DNA of 64,000 nucleotides, from contig JAKGHH010000008.1 of assembly GCA_022828595.1 (NCBI GenBank), positions 4,338,728 to 4,402,727 of the forward strand, given 5' to 3'. Positions within the stretch are counted from its first letter, which is position 1. Each line of letters begins with the position of its first letter. The notes beneath the pieces were generated by a model that saw only the letters and a program-made list of their open reading frames with translations, made no database searches and had not been told where the DNA came from. This document shows positions 21,101-28,656 of this stretch, piece after piece. Made by a program: the position numbers and the translations under genes. The DNA is from Nelumbo lutea (Eukaryota; Streptophyta; Magnoliopsida; Proteales; Nelumbonaceae).

Positions 21101-24018
21101 AATCCAACTTGTTTTGTTGTTTTCAGCTTGGTATTTCTTGCGATTATTGCTGACTTGAAGTGTTGCATGTGATTTGTTTTTCTGTTCACATCACAGTCAC
21201 AAGAACCTTATGGTGAAAGATATTCCAGTGTAGTTGTGGCCTTGTGGAATGGCTCCAAAACAATAGTTTCGAGTCGTGGAGGTATGGGCACATTCTAAAA
21301 CAAGTACTTGCTAGACAATTGAGAATGGCATCTTGTTGAGTACAAACATCAGCTAAGAATCTAGCTGATGCATTAGCCAAACAAGGAGGCAAAGGGATCA
21401 ATTCTATTGGGGGAATTCCGCTAGAGCTGACTATTGAATGTAAAGAAAGTGAACAGTGAAGCTGGCTTAAATTCTCTAAGGGGTTCTAGGATTACAATGC
21501 ACACCCTTCTTTTATAAGAGCTTAATAAAATATTCAAATTAAATAAAAAATAAAACTTAGCAGAATAAAATGTAACTAAACAACCAGTAGTACCAGTCAT
21601 ACTAAAACAGATCCAGATTTTTCCCTAAAAAGAAAATCAATTAGATTTACAATGCTGGAGTTTTTTTATAGTAAAAATAAAATTTATTAAAAAATAAAAT
21701 ATTACAACATATCCAGGTGTTAAGGCAACACCTATATGCCAGCTACTCCAAATAAAACAACTCAAATACAAATAAAAAACAGACTATCCAGATTATTGTA
21801 TTCCTTTCGTGTCTTTGGCATCATAAAAAATCATAGATTATTGTATTCACCATGCCACATAGAACTGATAAATTATCTTCAGATGAAAATCCAGATCAAT
21901 CACTAAATGCAGATGCATGATTGTAGCATTGTAGAAGTTCACACCTGAAGCCATGAGCGATATTCATCCTTGATCGGGCATCAGTCCCATGCCTTTGCTG
22001 CATAGCCCGTTTAGATTCATGATCACCTTCAAGAGGTCTTGTCAACATTGTGCTAGAAGAAATATCTGACTTTATTCCAGACCGCTTCTTCTTCATTTTT
22101 GACCTTTCCCAACCATCCATACCAATGGATAATGCCCTATCCTTTTCCTCGGATTGAACTGCACCACTATTTGCAACTCTGACCATTTCTCTGTCCCTAT
22201 CCATGACTCCAGATGGCACTGAAAGAGCATTAGCCTGTGCATCCATCTAAATCAGTCAGAAACAGTCTTAAATGAAAAAGTTGAAACTGGTCTAACATTG
22301 TAGTCAACAACAGAAAAGGATAGAACTAAATGAGAGGGAAACAAATGTCAAATTACCAGAAATGGAGAACCAAAATAAATATAATAAGAAAAGAAACATG
22401 ATTATGGCATCAGGAACACCTGGGATGGATTTCCAAGTGAACAAAAGGATCAACTTTGGTATGCCAGAAAAAACCAACATGCAAGGGTCCAAATAATAAC
22501 AGCATTGAGAGATCCTACTATATGGAAACATTACTAATTAAATACATCAAAAAATAGAAATGTTGATATAATTAGGAAGAGAAACATTAATATATTCGTA
22601 CACACAGACATCATAAAAAAATTAATAAAAAAAAAACTGAAACACACAAGGAGGTAATTTAAAAGGTGAAGGGTGTGAGTTAAGGTCTCCTCTATATTTG
22701 CAAGGAATAAACCTGGAGTGATGTGTTATAGGCCTCAGACGTTTTCTTTTATTGAAAATGAATTAAAATAAAAATATATATATGATTCAATGATCACCTG
22801 AAAATTAAATGAGAAAGTACAGAAAAATCTAGAGAAGTAAGATTATCTATATGGAAAACATATAAATGGTTCAAAACCACATAACAATAAAGCTAAGATT
22901 AGAAAACAATTCAATTATCATTTATTTTTAATTATAAACTGACCAGTTTATATTAGAAAGGTAGCAAAAGTTATGAATTTAAATGCCAGAAAATGGTTGG
23001 AACGGGGAAGAGAGATAAATAGCTAAATGCACTACTGCACTGCAAGTAGAAGATCATGAACATCATAAAGCATATTCCAAATCTGTGAACATTTATGACT
23101 ACTAAAATCATTGCTAACCAAACAACTTTCTTGTTCATTGTTTAAATGAAACCGCTTTGTCTGAAACGAGCAACTTAATTAAGATAATTATACAGTTGTA
23201 GCAAGACAATAAAGAGCCACAAACAAAAGCCGAAAAGATAGCTGGAAAGCTGAGATGAGACATGCATGATACAAACCCTTACATCCACCATAGATGTTCG
23301 AACACGTTTGTTGGGAATACCACTTTTAGTCTTCTCTTCAAATTTGTGTGGCTCCATATCTATAGCATTTGAGATTGCATGACCATGATGACCCAACTTA
23401 GTAGTGTTTCCTCCAAGAACTGGTACTGAGGCATTTGACCGGTCACTTGATGAGGCATCTGCACGTGTTCGCTTCCTCACCAAAGCACTAGGGAAAATTT
23501 TCCCTAGTTTCAACATGGCTTCATGCAGGTTTCTCCCCCGATCTCTGCATAGAAAGATACTTTGTTAAACCAATCATATCTCCAAACTACAGTGCAAATG
23601 GAAGGAACAAATACCTTGCCCTCACAAAGCTCTCCTGTAAAATGACCTTAGCCCGTTTAAGATCCTCCAGTGCAGTGAGCTTGCTACTTGAGAGAGATGA
23701 AGAATCATCACCAGCAGTAGCAGCAACTAGGATTCTTTTTAGTTCAAATTGTCGAGGGAACCTATGGTCTACAGCCATCAATTTTGTATCAAAATGCAAG
23801 GACTGGAAATTTTTCATCACATCAACTTGAGCAACTGATGAACCACTTCTTGACATGCTAGGAAGTGCTGACAGGATTCTATTATTATCCATGCCCTCAT
23901 GGAAGCTTCCTGATCTATCCAATGAAGAAGAAGCACTGTATGCTCCACGCTGCCCAGAAGGATATGCTGTCTTATCTGGGCTAATAGAAGAAAGATCAAA
24001 TTTGCTATTGGATGCCAT
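2454..24018 (-). CDS. ADA3: ADA3-like SAGA complex subunit, 15 coding exons, 1,343 aa
   Basis: Spliced coding span; exons are listed separately. Joining them gives 4,032 nt with no internal stop. The product is Ser-rich and mostly disordered. It has basic, probably nuclear-targeting patches (KRVRTS about 213, KMKKKRSG about 275, KGKRSERDREGKG and KPKQKTTQ in the last exon), a predicted coiled coil at about residues 942-1000 (DEEISGEISRLEEKL, then KKRSLLCKLEKSITEARE), and an acidic Leu-rich C-terminus (LGSWLNIDDDGLQDHDF). I recognise the family as Arabidopsis At4g29790/At2g19390, often annotated as uncharacterised or SRRM-like and assigned to ADA3, the adaptor that with ADA2 and SGF29 positions the GCN5 acetyltransferase in SAGA. 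The helical DEEI...LDK segment resembles the ADA3 C-terminal region. Length and exon content look complete. The ADA3 role is family knowledge, not proven here. Confidence 0.88.
3393..3672 (-). CDS. ADA3: ADA3-like exon 14, residues 1010-1102
   Basis: The acceptor is ACTTGACAG|ACATAC and the donor is TTTCAG|GTACTT. It encodes TYYGPNTSGGKSANSK, then the conserved helix LAFVERTLERCHRFEDTGE. It enters in phase 0 from exon 13 and leaves in phase 1. The 214-nt intron to exon 15 is the only short one at this end of the gene. Confidence 0.9.
4010..4638. mobile_element. non-autonomous hAT-like element, copy 1
   Basis: Its ends are CAATGTTTTAAAACG on the left and CGCCTTTTAAAACACTG on the right, forming imperfect terminal inverted repeats. 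It is flanked by near-identical 8-bp direct repeats, CATGTTAC (4002-4009) and CATGCTAC (4639-4646). Eight-base TSDs are the hAT hallmark. Inside are a hairpin (4244-4254 pairing with 4266-4276), a pyrimidine-only tract of about 130 bp, and two palindromes GAGGCGTACGCCTC (4522-4535, 4584-4597) of the subterminal type. There is no transposase. A sister copy lies at 26598-27199. Confidence 0.85.
4244..4276. repeat. G/C-rich hairpin inside the hAT-like element
   Basis: Perfect 11-bp arms, GGGGGGTCTTG and CAAGACCCCCC, enclose an 11-nt loop. The structure recurs with one interruption in the sister element near 26795-26830, so it belonged to the family before both insertions. Confidence 0.75.
5000..5800 (+). 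pseudogene. decayed LINE RNase H-like segment
   Basis: Short plus-strand pieces resemble the RNase H domain at the end of plant LINE ORF2: ESGIGGAFRETNRNVQ near 5335, VIVEGDSMTIIS near 5545 (the second acidic motif), and FADSLSHGGTSR near 5690 (the last Asp motif). Frameshifts and stops separate them. The order fits the domain but the decay is heavy. Confidence 0.4.
6734..6791 (-). CDS. ADA3: ADA3-like exon 13, residues 990-1009
   Basis: A 58-nt exon encoding EININALDKLVGMAYEKYM. The acceptor is CTATGCAG|GGAAAT (phase 2) and the donor is ATATATG|GTAACT. The ALDKLVGMAYxKYM motif is a recognisable signature of the family. Confidence 0.9.
6897..8012 (-). mobile_element. 5'-truncated LINE with 15-bp target-site duplication
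   Basis: Direct repeats TATTAATAATATGAT flank it at 6882-6896 and 8013-8027. The plus-strand T run at 6897 is the poly(A) end of a minus-strand LINE. Its remaining ORF2 pieces are a zf-RVT-like segment (RCCLCEEQEENVRHLFITC at about 7350-7410) and a C-terminal piece ending KLGEVLGIQICNVENSF (stop near 6990). Stops and frameshifts interrupt it. It inserted into intron 12 of the ADA3-like gene. Confidence 0.9.
8237..8440 (-). mobile_element. RTE-clade LINE 3'-end relic
   Basis: The minus strand reads GRLKRA(stop)VKVVRNDLS, then AYNLTME(stop)IDMALNH and KEWQNRIHVANPIELR before a stop. This is the C-terminus of a plant RTE-type reverse transcriptase. Both internal stops could be former Trp or Arg codons. 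A GAT-repeat tail follows (8236-8248). Its 5' edge comes within about 40 nt of the exon 12 donor. Some angiosperm SINEs share this 3' end, so a SINE origin is possible. Confidence 0.7.
8479..8549 (-). CDS. ADA3: ADA3-like exon 12, residues 967-990
   Basis: A 71-nt exon encoding VLKKRSLLCKLEKSITEARE then SQE(R). The acceptor is GTTCATAG|GTTCTT and the donor is GAAAG|GTAATA. It carries the second half of the predicted coiled coil. Confidence 0.88.
8652..9268. mobile_element. non-autonomous hAT-like element with perfect 8-bp TSD
   Basis: Identical 8-bp repeats TTCTTGTT (8644-8651, 9269-9276) flank the element. Its ends, TAGAATGCAACTTGGG and CCCAAGTTGCACCCTA, are inverted copies of each other. 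The interior is rich in CCTAGGTC- and GGGCC-like words and has no transposase. It sits in intron 11 (8550-9792), which otherwise shows nothing coding. Confidence 0.85.
9369..9417. repeat. inverted repeat of CATGCATG (RY-like) motifs
   Basis: Perfect 11-bp arms, CTATGCATGCA (9369-9379) and TGCATGCATAG (9407-9417), lie 27 nt apart in intron 11. CATGCA is the RY element recognised by B3 transcription factors in plants. A regulatory role here is speculation. Confidence 0.5.
9793..9867 (-). CDS. ADA3: ADA3-like exon 11, residues 942-966
   Basis: A 75-nt phase-0 exon encoding PDLAQREDEEISGEISRLEE then KLCEQ. The acceptor is TTTTCAG|CCTGAC and the donor is CAG|GTCATT. The acidic DEEI start followed by a charged helix is the part most like the ADA3 C-terminal domain. 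Confidence 0.9.
9868..10243. other. intron 10, nothing recognised
   Basis: A 376-nt intron with a run of A on the plus strand near 10057-10070. I see no element or coding sequence in it. Confidence 0.7.
10244..10852 (-). CDS. ADA3: ADA3-like exon 10, residues 739-941
   Basis: A 609-nt phase-0 exon with acceptor CCCTTCAG|GGAAAT and donor CAAGTG|GTAGGT. It encodes LIAAIISVDECEDYLSEGDED, a conserved island, and ends MSLEERVLLEIQSIGIFPEQV. That joins exon 11 to form PEQVPD, a family signature that fixes the donor choice against a second GT three bases away. Confidence 0.9.
11031..11096 (-). CDS. ADA3: ADA3-like exon 9, residues 717-738
   Basis: A 66-nt phase-0 exon encoding IRLVDESVENIQLICGSGPV then LE. 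The acceptor is ATGTAGCAG|ATCCGT and the donor is CTGGAG|GTATGA. Confidence 0.88.
11243..11331 (-). CDS. ADA3: ADA3-like exon 8, residues 687-716
   Basis: An 89-nt exon encoding AHACSGLFWRQIEPLFGFIS then AEDIAYLKQQ. The acceptor is TTTTTGCAG|CTCATG and the donor is CAACAG|GTAATT. The FWRQIEPxFGFI motif is conserved in the family. Confidence 0.9.
11424..11483 (-). CDS. ADA3: ADA3-like exon 7, residues 667-687
   Basis: A 60-nt exon encoding EPDDGHEELLSAAKAAINP, with a phase-1 boundary on each side. The acceptor is TTCCCTAG|GAGAAC and the donor is ATCCCG|GTATAA. Confidence 0.88.
11578..11672 (-). CDS. ADA3: ADA3-like exon 6, residues 635-667
   Basis: A 95-nt exon encoding KAGRPPSRKLSDRKAYTRPR then HAASSVTPDFL. 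The acceptor is CTACTCAG|CAAAGC and the donor is TTCTTG|GTATAT. The GRPPSRK stretch looks like an AT-hook-type basic patch. Confidence 0.88.
11778..12536 (-). CDS. ADA3: ADA3-like exon 5, residues 382-635
   Basis: A 759-nt exon with acceptor ATATCCAG|GCCAAA and donor GAAAG|GTGAAA. It encodes a Ser/Pro-rich, disordered region including DDWELSQCTNKVQPIAGTNN, SPPMAQWAGQRPQKISRMAR, and SGAAEIKSKDKGKKSGD. The QWxGQRPQKISRxxRR block is a strong family signature. Confidence 0.9.
12755..12925 (-). CDS. ADA3: ADA3-like exon 4, residues 325-382
   Basis: A 171-nt exon with acceptor TTAATACAG|ACCGGG and donor AATAG|GTATGA, phase 2 on both sides. It encodes PGPSGVGKADVISQQNGLGM then RFSTPRTDQDNGSVLSDRRD and RPVGSDKECVNLKAVNR. 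Confidence 0.9.
13966..17041 (-). mobile_element. 5'-truncated LINE, about 3.1 kb, 14-bp TSD
   Basis: Direct repeats TATATCTATTTGTT flank it at 13952-13965 and 17042-17055. Reading the minus strand from 17041 gives, in order: reverse transcriptase (SPGLDEFTLAFYQDCW, DFRPISLVTSVYKIVAKVLS, KLDVEKAYDLVDW, GLRQGDPLSPFLFTLIADVL, and the catalytic LQFADDTMIF at about 16125-16155); a zf-RVT-like segment (WCTLCKANGETAYHILISC, near 14930-14990); and RNase H (near 14130-14560, ending DSLARQGVAREQVVWAQLF, stop at 14127-14129). A T run at 13966 is the poly(A) end. Several stops and frameshifts make it inactive, although FADD is intact. The endonuclease end is missing. Confidence 0.92.
17080..17225 (+). 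mobile_element. possible tRNA-derived SINE
   Basis: A box-A-like TGGCTAAGTAATG (about 17091) is followed about 45 nt later by a box-B-like GGGATTCAAATCTTG (about 17125). This spacing is typical of an internal RNA polymerase III promoter in a tRNA-derived SINE. There are no TSDs or second copy to confirm it. Confidence 0.3.
17333..17890 (-). mobile_element. nested LINE 3' end with 18-bp TSD (RNase H)
   Basis: Direct repeats TACCTCTCACTCAAACAT flank it at 17315-17332 and 17891-17908. It retains a nearly whole LINE RNase H domain (17425-17868): LNFDGSSIGNPGPSGIGVFR, SLRAETLALHQG, IEGDSKLVIGWM and RRSANGFADALAKQG. All four acidic catalytic positions (D, E, D, D) are present and uninterrupted. 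It inserted into the 3' UTR of the related LINE around it. Confidence 0.92.
18075..18393 (+). mobile_element. plus-strand LINE 3' end nested in an RNase H LINE
   Basis: The plus strand encodes CSMDKMVAAVGRSVVEWLLI, then LPEFSHLEKEDFGFRLGEVL and YQIHNVELVL. This is the same C-terminus as the LINE at 6897-8012. It ends at an A run (about 18386-18393). The RNase H frame of the surrounding LINE resumes on either side, showing insertion. I could not find a clear TSD. Confidence 0.75.
20166..20342. repeat. tandem duplication, about 88-bp unit
   Basis: Two adjacent copies begin AAAACATTTATATTAAA (20166 and 20254) and both end CAGAGGTTGGC, with a handful of substitutions and a 1-bp length difference. 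They lie in intron 3. Confidence 0.85.
20400..21530 (+). mobile_element. decayed plus-strand LINE RNase H end, interrupted
   Basis: RNase H pieces in order: IFPGPIGFGNSTRAELLAIL (about 20475-20535), GLVEWLQNNSFESWRYGHIL (about 21225-21290), QVLARQLRMASC, then NLADALAKQGGKGINSIGG (about 21355-21410). About 650 bp of unrelated sequence (about 20545-21190) lies between the first two pieces. It could be a solo LTR or another insertion, but I found no convincing ends. Confidence 0.6.
21661..21800 (-). mobile_element. LINE 3'-end fragment
   Basis: A T run followed by TATAGTAAAAATAAAATTT, then a short unique piece, matches the reversed 3' ends of the other LINEs here, which show T-run plus ATAAGTAAAATTTCATTA-type tails. 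No coding sequence remains. Confidence 0.45.
21945..22246 (-). CDS. ADA3: ADA3-like exon 3, residues 225-325
   Basis: A 302-nt exon with acceptor GACTGATTTAG|ATGGAT and donor CTTCAG|GTGTGA. It encodes MDAQANALSVPSGVMDRDRE, VRVANSGAVQSEEKDRALS, and the basic MDGWERSKMKKKRSGIKSD patch. Confidence 0.9.
22247..23276. other. intron 2, nothing recognised
   Basis: A 1,030-nt AT-rich intron. I see no coding sequence, terminal repeats or transposon domains in it. Confidence 0.7.
23277..23544 (-). CDS. ADA3: ADA3-like exon 2, residues 136-224
   Basis: A 268-nt exon with acceptor TATGCAG|AGATCG and donor GTAAGG|GTTTGT. It encodes DRGRNLHEAMLKLGKIFPSA, RKRTRADASSSDRSN, and ends IPNKRVRTSMVDVR. Ending at GTAAGG rather than the upstream GT keeps exon 3 in frame. 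Confidence 0.9.
23615..24018 (-). CDS. ADA3: ADA3-like exon 1 coding part, residues 1-135
   Basis: The first in-frame ATG after the leader acceptor begins MASNSKFDLSSISPDKTAYP. The donor is GGCAAG|GTATTT. It contains FELKRILVAATAGDDSSSLS and LTALEDLKRAKVILQESFVR, both conserved in the family. The short leader piece 24019-24040 is in the same exon. Confidence 0.92.
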
Positions 24019-24040
24019 TGCATTAATTTCTCCAAGCTTT
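24019..24040 (-). promoter_or_regulatory. 5' UTR piece with leader-intron acceptor
   Basis: The acceptor TTTTCTGCTTGTGTAACTCAG, with a long pyrimidine tract, sits 22 nt upstream of the ATG, so the 5' UTR must be spliced from a distant upstream exon. Confidence 0.7.
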
Positions 24041-24865
24041 CTGAGTTACACAAGCAGAAAACAAAGCAATAGATGACAAAAGTATAGAGCAACTGCACAT
24101 GATGGTCAAATTTAGAAGCCTAATGACAATGATAACACAAACTGCAAGGGGCTTGCCTGCAAGGAATTATAAATGAATGACTGGAGACTAAAATCAAACG
24201 AAAACTGAAAGCTGACCAAACAAATCACTATTGGTATTTAGAAGGCAACTCTTCAATGTCCATGAAAGAATTAGAAATACCGAATAGAAGAAATAGGACA
24301 CAAACGAGAGCAAATGTACGAAGCAGTTTTACGATTCCTCAAGGAGAACCTTCTTTTTTCAGTAATTAGAATAAGGATCATCCGAAATGTATTTATATGA
24401 GAAGACAATATTCTACTCATGGAGATGAAGTGTTGGTTCAGCTGGTAAAATTAAAATAGGTTTAAAAAACTTCTTTACTCAAAAGCTATGGCATAGGATT
24501 CTTTCAGTGCTAGCCAAAAATGTAATTAGAAAAAATAGTAGTATTAGTTCCTCTCTTTTGGCTTTTCCTTTTCCTTTTTGTGGGGGAAGGAGGACAACAT
24601 TAGAACTTGATGAAGCTATAGATACTCCATATATGGCAAGACCATGTGACCTTACATACCAGCAAAGATTGCTTGTAGAAAACATCTTCAATCAATTTAA
24701 CAGCATCTATGAGCAAAACTAAACACCTTTACATACACCTTGAATACATAACACAAAACCTTGGACCTTTTCTAAAGGTAAAGATCTTTAGATCTTTAGA
24801 CCTTTAGACCTTCACAAAATGCTCCTTCTCTGCTGGGCTTGATTTCATTATGCTCAATTAAACCT

Positions 24866-26415
24866 TTTTTTTTACACCAAAAAGGCAAAATTCATTAACT
24901 GCTTGAAGCAAGATCAGCTTGTAAAGCTTGCACAATGACATGAGGCGCACAAGACTAGGTGAAGTGGTGAGGCAGAGAAAGTGCATGCCTAGCTAAGATA
25001 CATGCGACTCTATTGCAAGAATGCTGTACAAACTTAAGGGAGCAGTGGGCAATAGAATAAAAAAAAAAATGCCCTGCAATCAGCCACCAAGGTATAGACT
25101 TGCCAAGGAGGAGAGGAGTTCTCTCCCAACAGGGTTTGGATGATGGTGAGTGTGTCCCCTTCAATCTGTATATTAGAGGGGTTGAGATTCACAATAAGCC
25201 TCAAAGATTCCAAAAGAGCAAGAGCCTCACACTCAACAGGTGGGCAGGGGCGTAACTTGATGGCTTGAGCCAGTAAGAATTCTCCCCTATGATCTCTAAG
25301 AACTATTCCAGCTCCAGATGAGAATTCATTTGAAGATCCATCCAAAATGAGCTTTAACTAGTTAGGTGGGGGTCTGGACCAATGAAGAGTTTGGGGAGTA
25401 GAGGATCCATGGGGGAGGGGTCCCCCATCTGATGTCTAAGCATCTAAACCTGCTTGGATGTCAATGACATGAGCAGAAATGGAGTGAAGCCCCTGAACTG
25501 GGTCAAATGCCACCGATAACCAACTTGCAATGTGCCTTCCAAAGATGCTAGAGAATAAGAGAGTGTTGGACTAATAAAGACAGCCTATCAACAAGGTCCC
25601 TAACACAATGAGCATCATTACAAAGACCAACTGAAGAACTTTCCCAGATCCGCTTTGACACATAGCAAATCTCATTGGCTTTACACAGGGATCAGCTGTT
25701 AAATGATAGCAAACCTCACCATTGGCTTTACACAGGATACACTACTGGTGAGGAGATAAGCACCACTTTGGTCTCTTCTTTTGGAGTAGGTCAGAAGTAC
25801 AATTCTTTCCTGAACAACTTTCCAACAAAAAGCTCTAATCCTAGGAGGGATAGGCTTGCACCATACCTCCTTCACAGGTAAGAGTTGAATATAGCTAAAA
25901 GATGGTTGGGTTAGAACCTTGAAAAAGGAAGCACATGAAAATGATCCAAAGAAGAGAGGGTCCATATCCAGCCATCAAACTTAGAGGGATCAGAATAAAT
26001 CTCTTCAAGGGTTTGAAGTAAAGCTAGTACACTGGAAAGTTCAAAATCACTTATACTCCCCCTAAAGCCAAAGTCCCAATCAAATCCATTTTCTTGAGTT
26101 TGGAACAAGAAAATTGGAGATAAGCTCATTTTTGACAGTGCAAATAAAGAAGGATATTAGTCCTTGAGAGAGGAGGTTCCTAACAAGACATGTTCCTAGA
26201 ATTTCATATGGTCCCACACTAAAGATCATAGCTTACAAAAGGAAGGAATAATGGTAGAACTGCATTAATTACTTTCCAAGCAGAAGCTCGGGTTGCCCTA
26301 TCCAACACTCTAGCATCCCATCCATTGACCAACAGCCCATGTATGCTTACCACCACCTTTGCCTACAACTTGTCCCTGTCTTTTGGCATCCTCTATACCC
26401 AAATTTCCCACTATC
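24866..26415 (-). mobile_element. 5'-truncated LINE (RT end, zf-RVT, RNase H)
   Basis: A minus-strand LINE. The RT C-terminal part reads VVVSIHGLLVNGWDARVLDR (about 26290-26350). The next piece is FSCASFFKVLTQPSF (about 25885) with VWCKPIPPRIRAFCWKVV. RNase H is at 25034-25345 (MDGSSNEFSSGAGIVLRDHR, VECEALALLESL, IEGDTLTIIQTLL). A plus-strand T run at about 24866 is its poly(A) end. Frameshifts and stops break it, and no TSD was identified. Confidence 0.8.
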
Positions 26416-26597
26416 TACTTGCTTATTTGACATATGAATAGCTAATATGCACAATGAATGCTATTTCTTTAGAAATCATTTTTAAATAACAAAGATAAAG
26501 TTCTAGACCTTTTAAATAGGTAATATAATGTTAGAATTCAAAAAAAAAGTATGTAATATTATAATAGTTCATCATCCTCTATAGATGTGTCCACAAG

Positions 26598-27199
26598 CAA
26601 TGTTTTAAAACGCGGAGGCGTGATGCGAGGCGTCCACTACCTAGAGGCGTGAGGCGCAGTTTAGAACGCAAGAGGCGTAAGCCTCCTTAAAAGGAGGGGG
26701 GTTAGGAGGAGGAAGGGGGGATCTCATTTTTTCTTTATTTTTAATAAAAACCTTTTATATTAAGAAGAATAAAGATGCATAGGATTAGTTGAAAGGGGGG
26801 ATCTTGTCGAAGCGGAGCAAGACCCCCCCCCCCTTACTCAAAAAAAAAACAAAAAAAAACAAATTGGGCTTGCATCGAAATTCGCCCCCCAGCCGAAGGG
26901 GCAGCGGACAAACCACTTTCTTTCCCCTTATCTTTTCTTCCCTTCCCTTTCCTTTTCTTTTCTTTCCTTTTCTCTTTTTTTTCTTCCCTTTCTTTTCCTT
27001 TCCTTTCCTTTTTTTTTTCTTTTTTCTTTTTTCTTTCTGTCTTTTTTATATAAGATGTGCATGAGGCGTACGCCTCTAACACACCTCATGAAAAAAACGC
27101 ATGAGGCGTATGCCTTAGAGGTGTCAGCGCCTCTAGCATACGCCTTAGGGCGTTTTGGGAGCACCTCACCTGGAGGCGCGCACGCCTTTTAAAACACTG
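26598..27199. mobile_element. non-autonomous hAT-like element, copy 2
   Basis: A perfect 8-bp TSD TCCACAAG (26590-26597, 27200-27207) flanks ends CAATGTTTTAAAACGCGG and CACGCCTTTTAAAACACTG. It shares the hairpin (about 26795-26830), the long pyrimidine tract (about 26917-27045) and the palindrome GAGGCGTACGCCTC (27063-27076) with the copy at 4010-4638. It has no coding capacity. Confidence 0.9.
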
Positions 27200-27574
27200 T
27201 CCACAAGTACTTGTTTTTTCTTCTTGGTGAATCAAACAGCCAAATACATGTTGAATCCTGATTCCACTTTTGTGTCCATGCAAAACCATTCTAAACTCAA
27301 AACAAATCCTCCAACTTCAACCCATATACCCAAGAAATATTAAGAACATTTCCAACAGCATCTTCAATTTAATCTTTCCTAATAGTTTTATTATACAGTT
27401 CTTTCTCTCTTTTTCAATTCTAAAAACACACTTTTCTTGCATGCTCTTCACCAATGACCACCTAAAAAGAAAATCCCCAATACCTTGCCAGCTTGAACCT
27501 CTTTTTCAGCCACCAAGTTTATATACACCTTCTATATAAACCACCAACTTGAACCTCATTGAGAGGGTATTAAC

Positions 27575-27720
27575 TAGAGGTGGCAATTGAGCGACTTGGA
27601 TTTGAGTTGAGCTTCAACCCGAACCATCTAACCTGCCAACCCATTAATGACCGATTTAAATAAAAATAAATGGCTTGGGTTCAACCCAACCCACATAACC
27701 CATTAACTTTGTAACAACTT
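27575..27720. mobile_element. fragment with hAT-like end
   Basis: The end-like TAGAGGTGGCAATTGAGCG is followed by GGGTT/AACCC-rich sequence, typical of plant hAT non-autonomous elements. No matching second end or TSD was found. Confidence 0.3.
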
Positions 27721-27774
27721 TAATTTTATGAAATGACTTAAGAGTTAAAACCAACTTTTTATAATGGCATGGTT

Positions 27775-27860
27775 AGTCATGGTCTAATGGTAAGAATGCC
27801 TGTCCTTCACGTAGGTTTTCTAGGTTCAAATGACATCACTTGCACATAGTTTTTACAAGG
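27775..27860 (+). mobile_element. tRNA-like SINE head
   Basis: A box-A-like TGGTCTAATGG (about 27780-27790) and a box-B-like GGTTCAAATG (27823-27832), with tRNA-like spacing, resemble the RNA polymerase III promoter of a tRNA-derived SINE. The cloverleaf is not intact. Confidence 0.35.
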
Positions 27861-27906
27861 GGAATTTGAATGGAGTTGATCATTTGGATTAGTAATTAAA
27901 GAAAGT

Positions 27907-28223
27907 TGTAGAGAAGATGGGCCAAATGGCCCATAGGCTGTTACTGTATGTTATCTTTATGTTCTTCTCTGTAATGGGCCTTATTCTGGGCCGATACTCT
28001 TTTATGTTTCTCTTTTTGTAATTTCTTGTCCAACTAAAGACCTCTCTTGTAAGTACTAAAAGATTAACTTAATAAAAGTGTATTAGAGAGTTAGAGGGAG
28101 GTTATGTTCGAAGCTCTCATCCTCTAACTCTTCTTGCCGCAACTCTCTCTTCTTCTCTAATCTTCTCTTGCTAGTTTCCTTTGTTTCAAACACAGTCCCT
28201 ACTTCTAGGACTGTTTTTCAACT
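27907..28223 (+). repeat. copia A 5' LTR
   Basis: It starts TGTAGAGAAGATGGGCC and ends TTTTCAACT, immediately before the tRNA-iMet primer site TGGTATCAGAG. It ends in CT rather than the usual CA. Confidence 0.93.
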
Positions 28224-28656
28224 TGGTATCAGAGTAGGCCACTGCTTGGCGTGTCCCTCATGTGGTTCTAGTCCAGCCAACTACATGAGGAGGTTCTAGG
28301 GCTGAGAGTTTACAGTCACCCGCCTAATTCTTGGAGGTCATTGAAGGGTTCCCAAGTTTCTACACACTTAGAGAAGGGTTCGGTGACCAGGAAGAATCAG
28401 AGAACAAGTTGCTTTGCCTGATTTAAAATCAGAGAAAAGGGTTTTTTCGAAGTCATCCTAGAGGACAAGTGTTCGGCCTGGTTTATTGTACAAACCAGAG
28501 ACTCTCTTACTGTAAGTCTTTGCTCAGTTGTTTCTGGGTTAATTTTTCACTGTTCTTGACTGTTAAAAGGGTCGAAGTTTCCTTGGAAACAATGCTACTA
28601 TTCGGCTATAGCCAAACACACGAAGAGGAATTGGGAAGAGATCCAAGAATGAGCAA

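Larger units (their letters stand above)
12926..21944. other. intron 3 (9 kb), packed with LINE fragments
   Basis: It carries LINEs at 13966-17041, 17228-18520 (itself interrupted twice), 20400-21530 and 21661-21800. 12926-13950 and 18540-20160 show no recognisable gene or element beyond simple repeats, such as a TCA run at about 18722-18740 and the tandem duplication at 20166-20342. Confidence 0.75.

Noticed and set aside
20545..21190. solo LTR interrupting the RNase H LINE
   Set aside because: The insertion is likely, but candidate ends (TGTGAGTG...CATCACA) have no matching TSD, so it is not called.
27775..27850. tRNA gene
   Set aside because: Box A and box B are recognisable but the arms do not pair into a cloverleaf. 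It is better explained as a SINE head.
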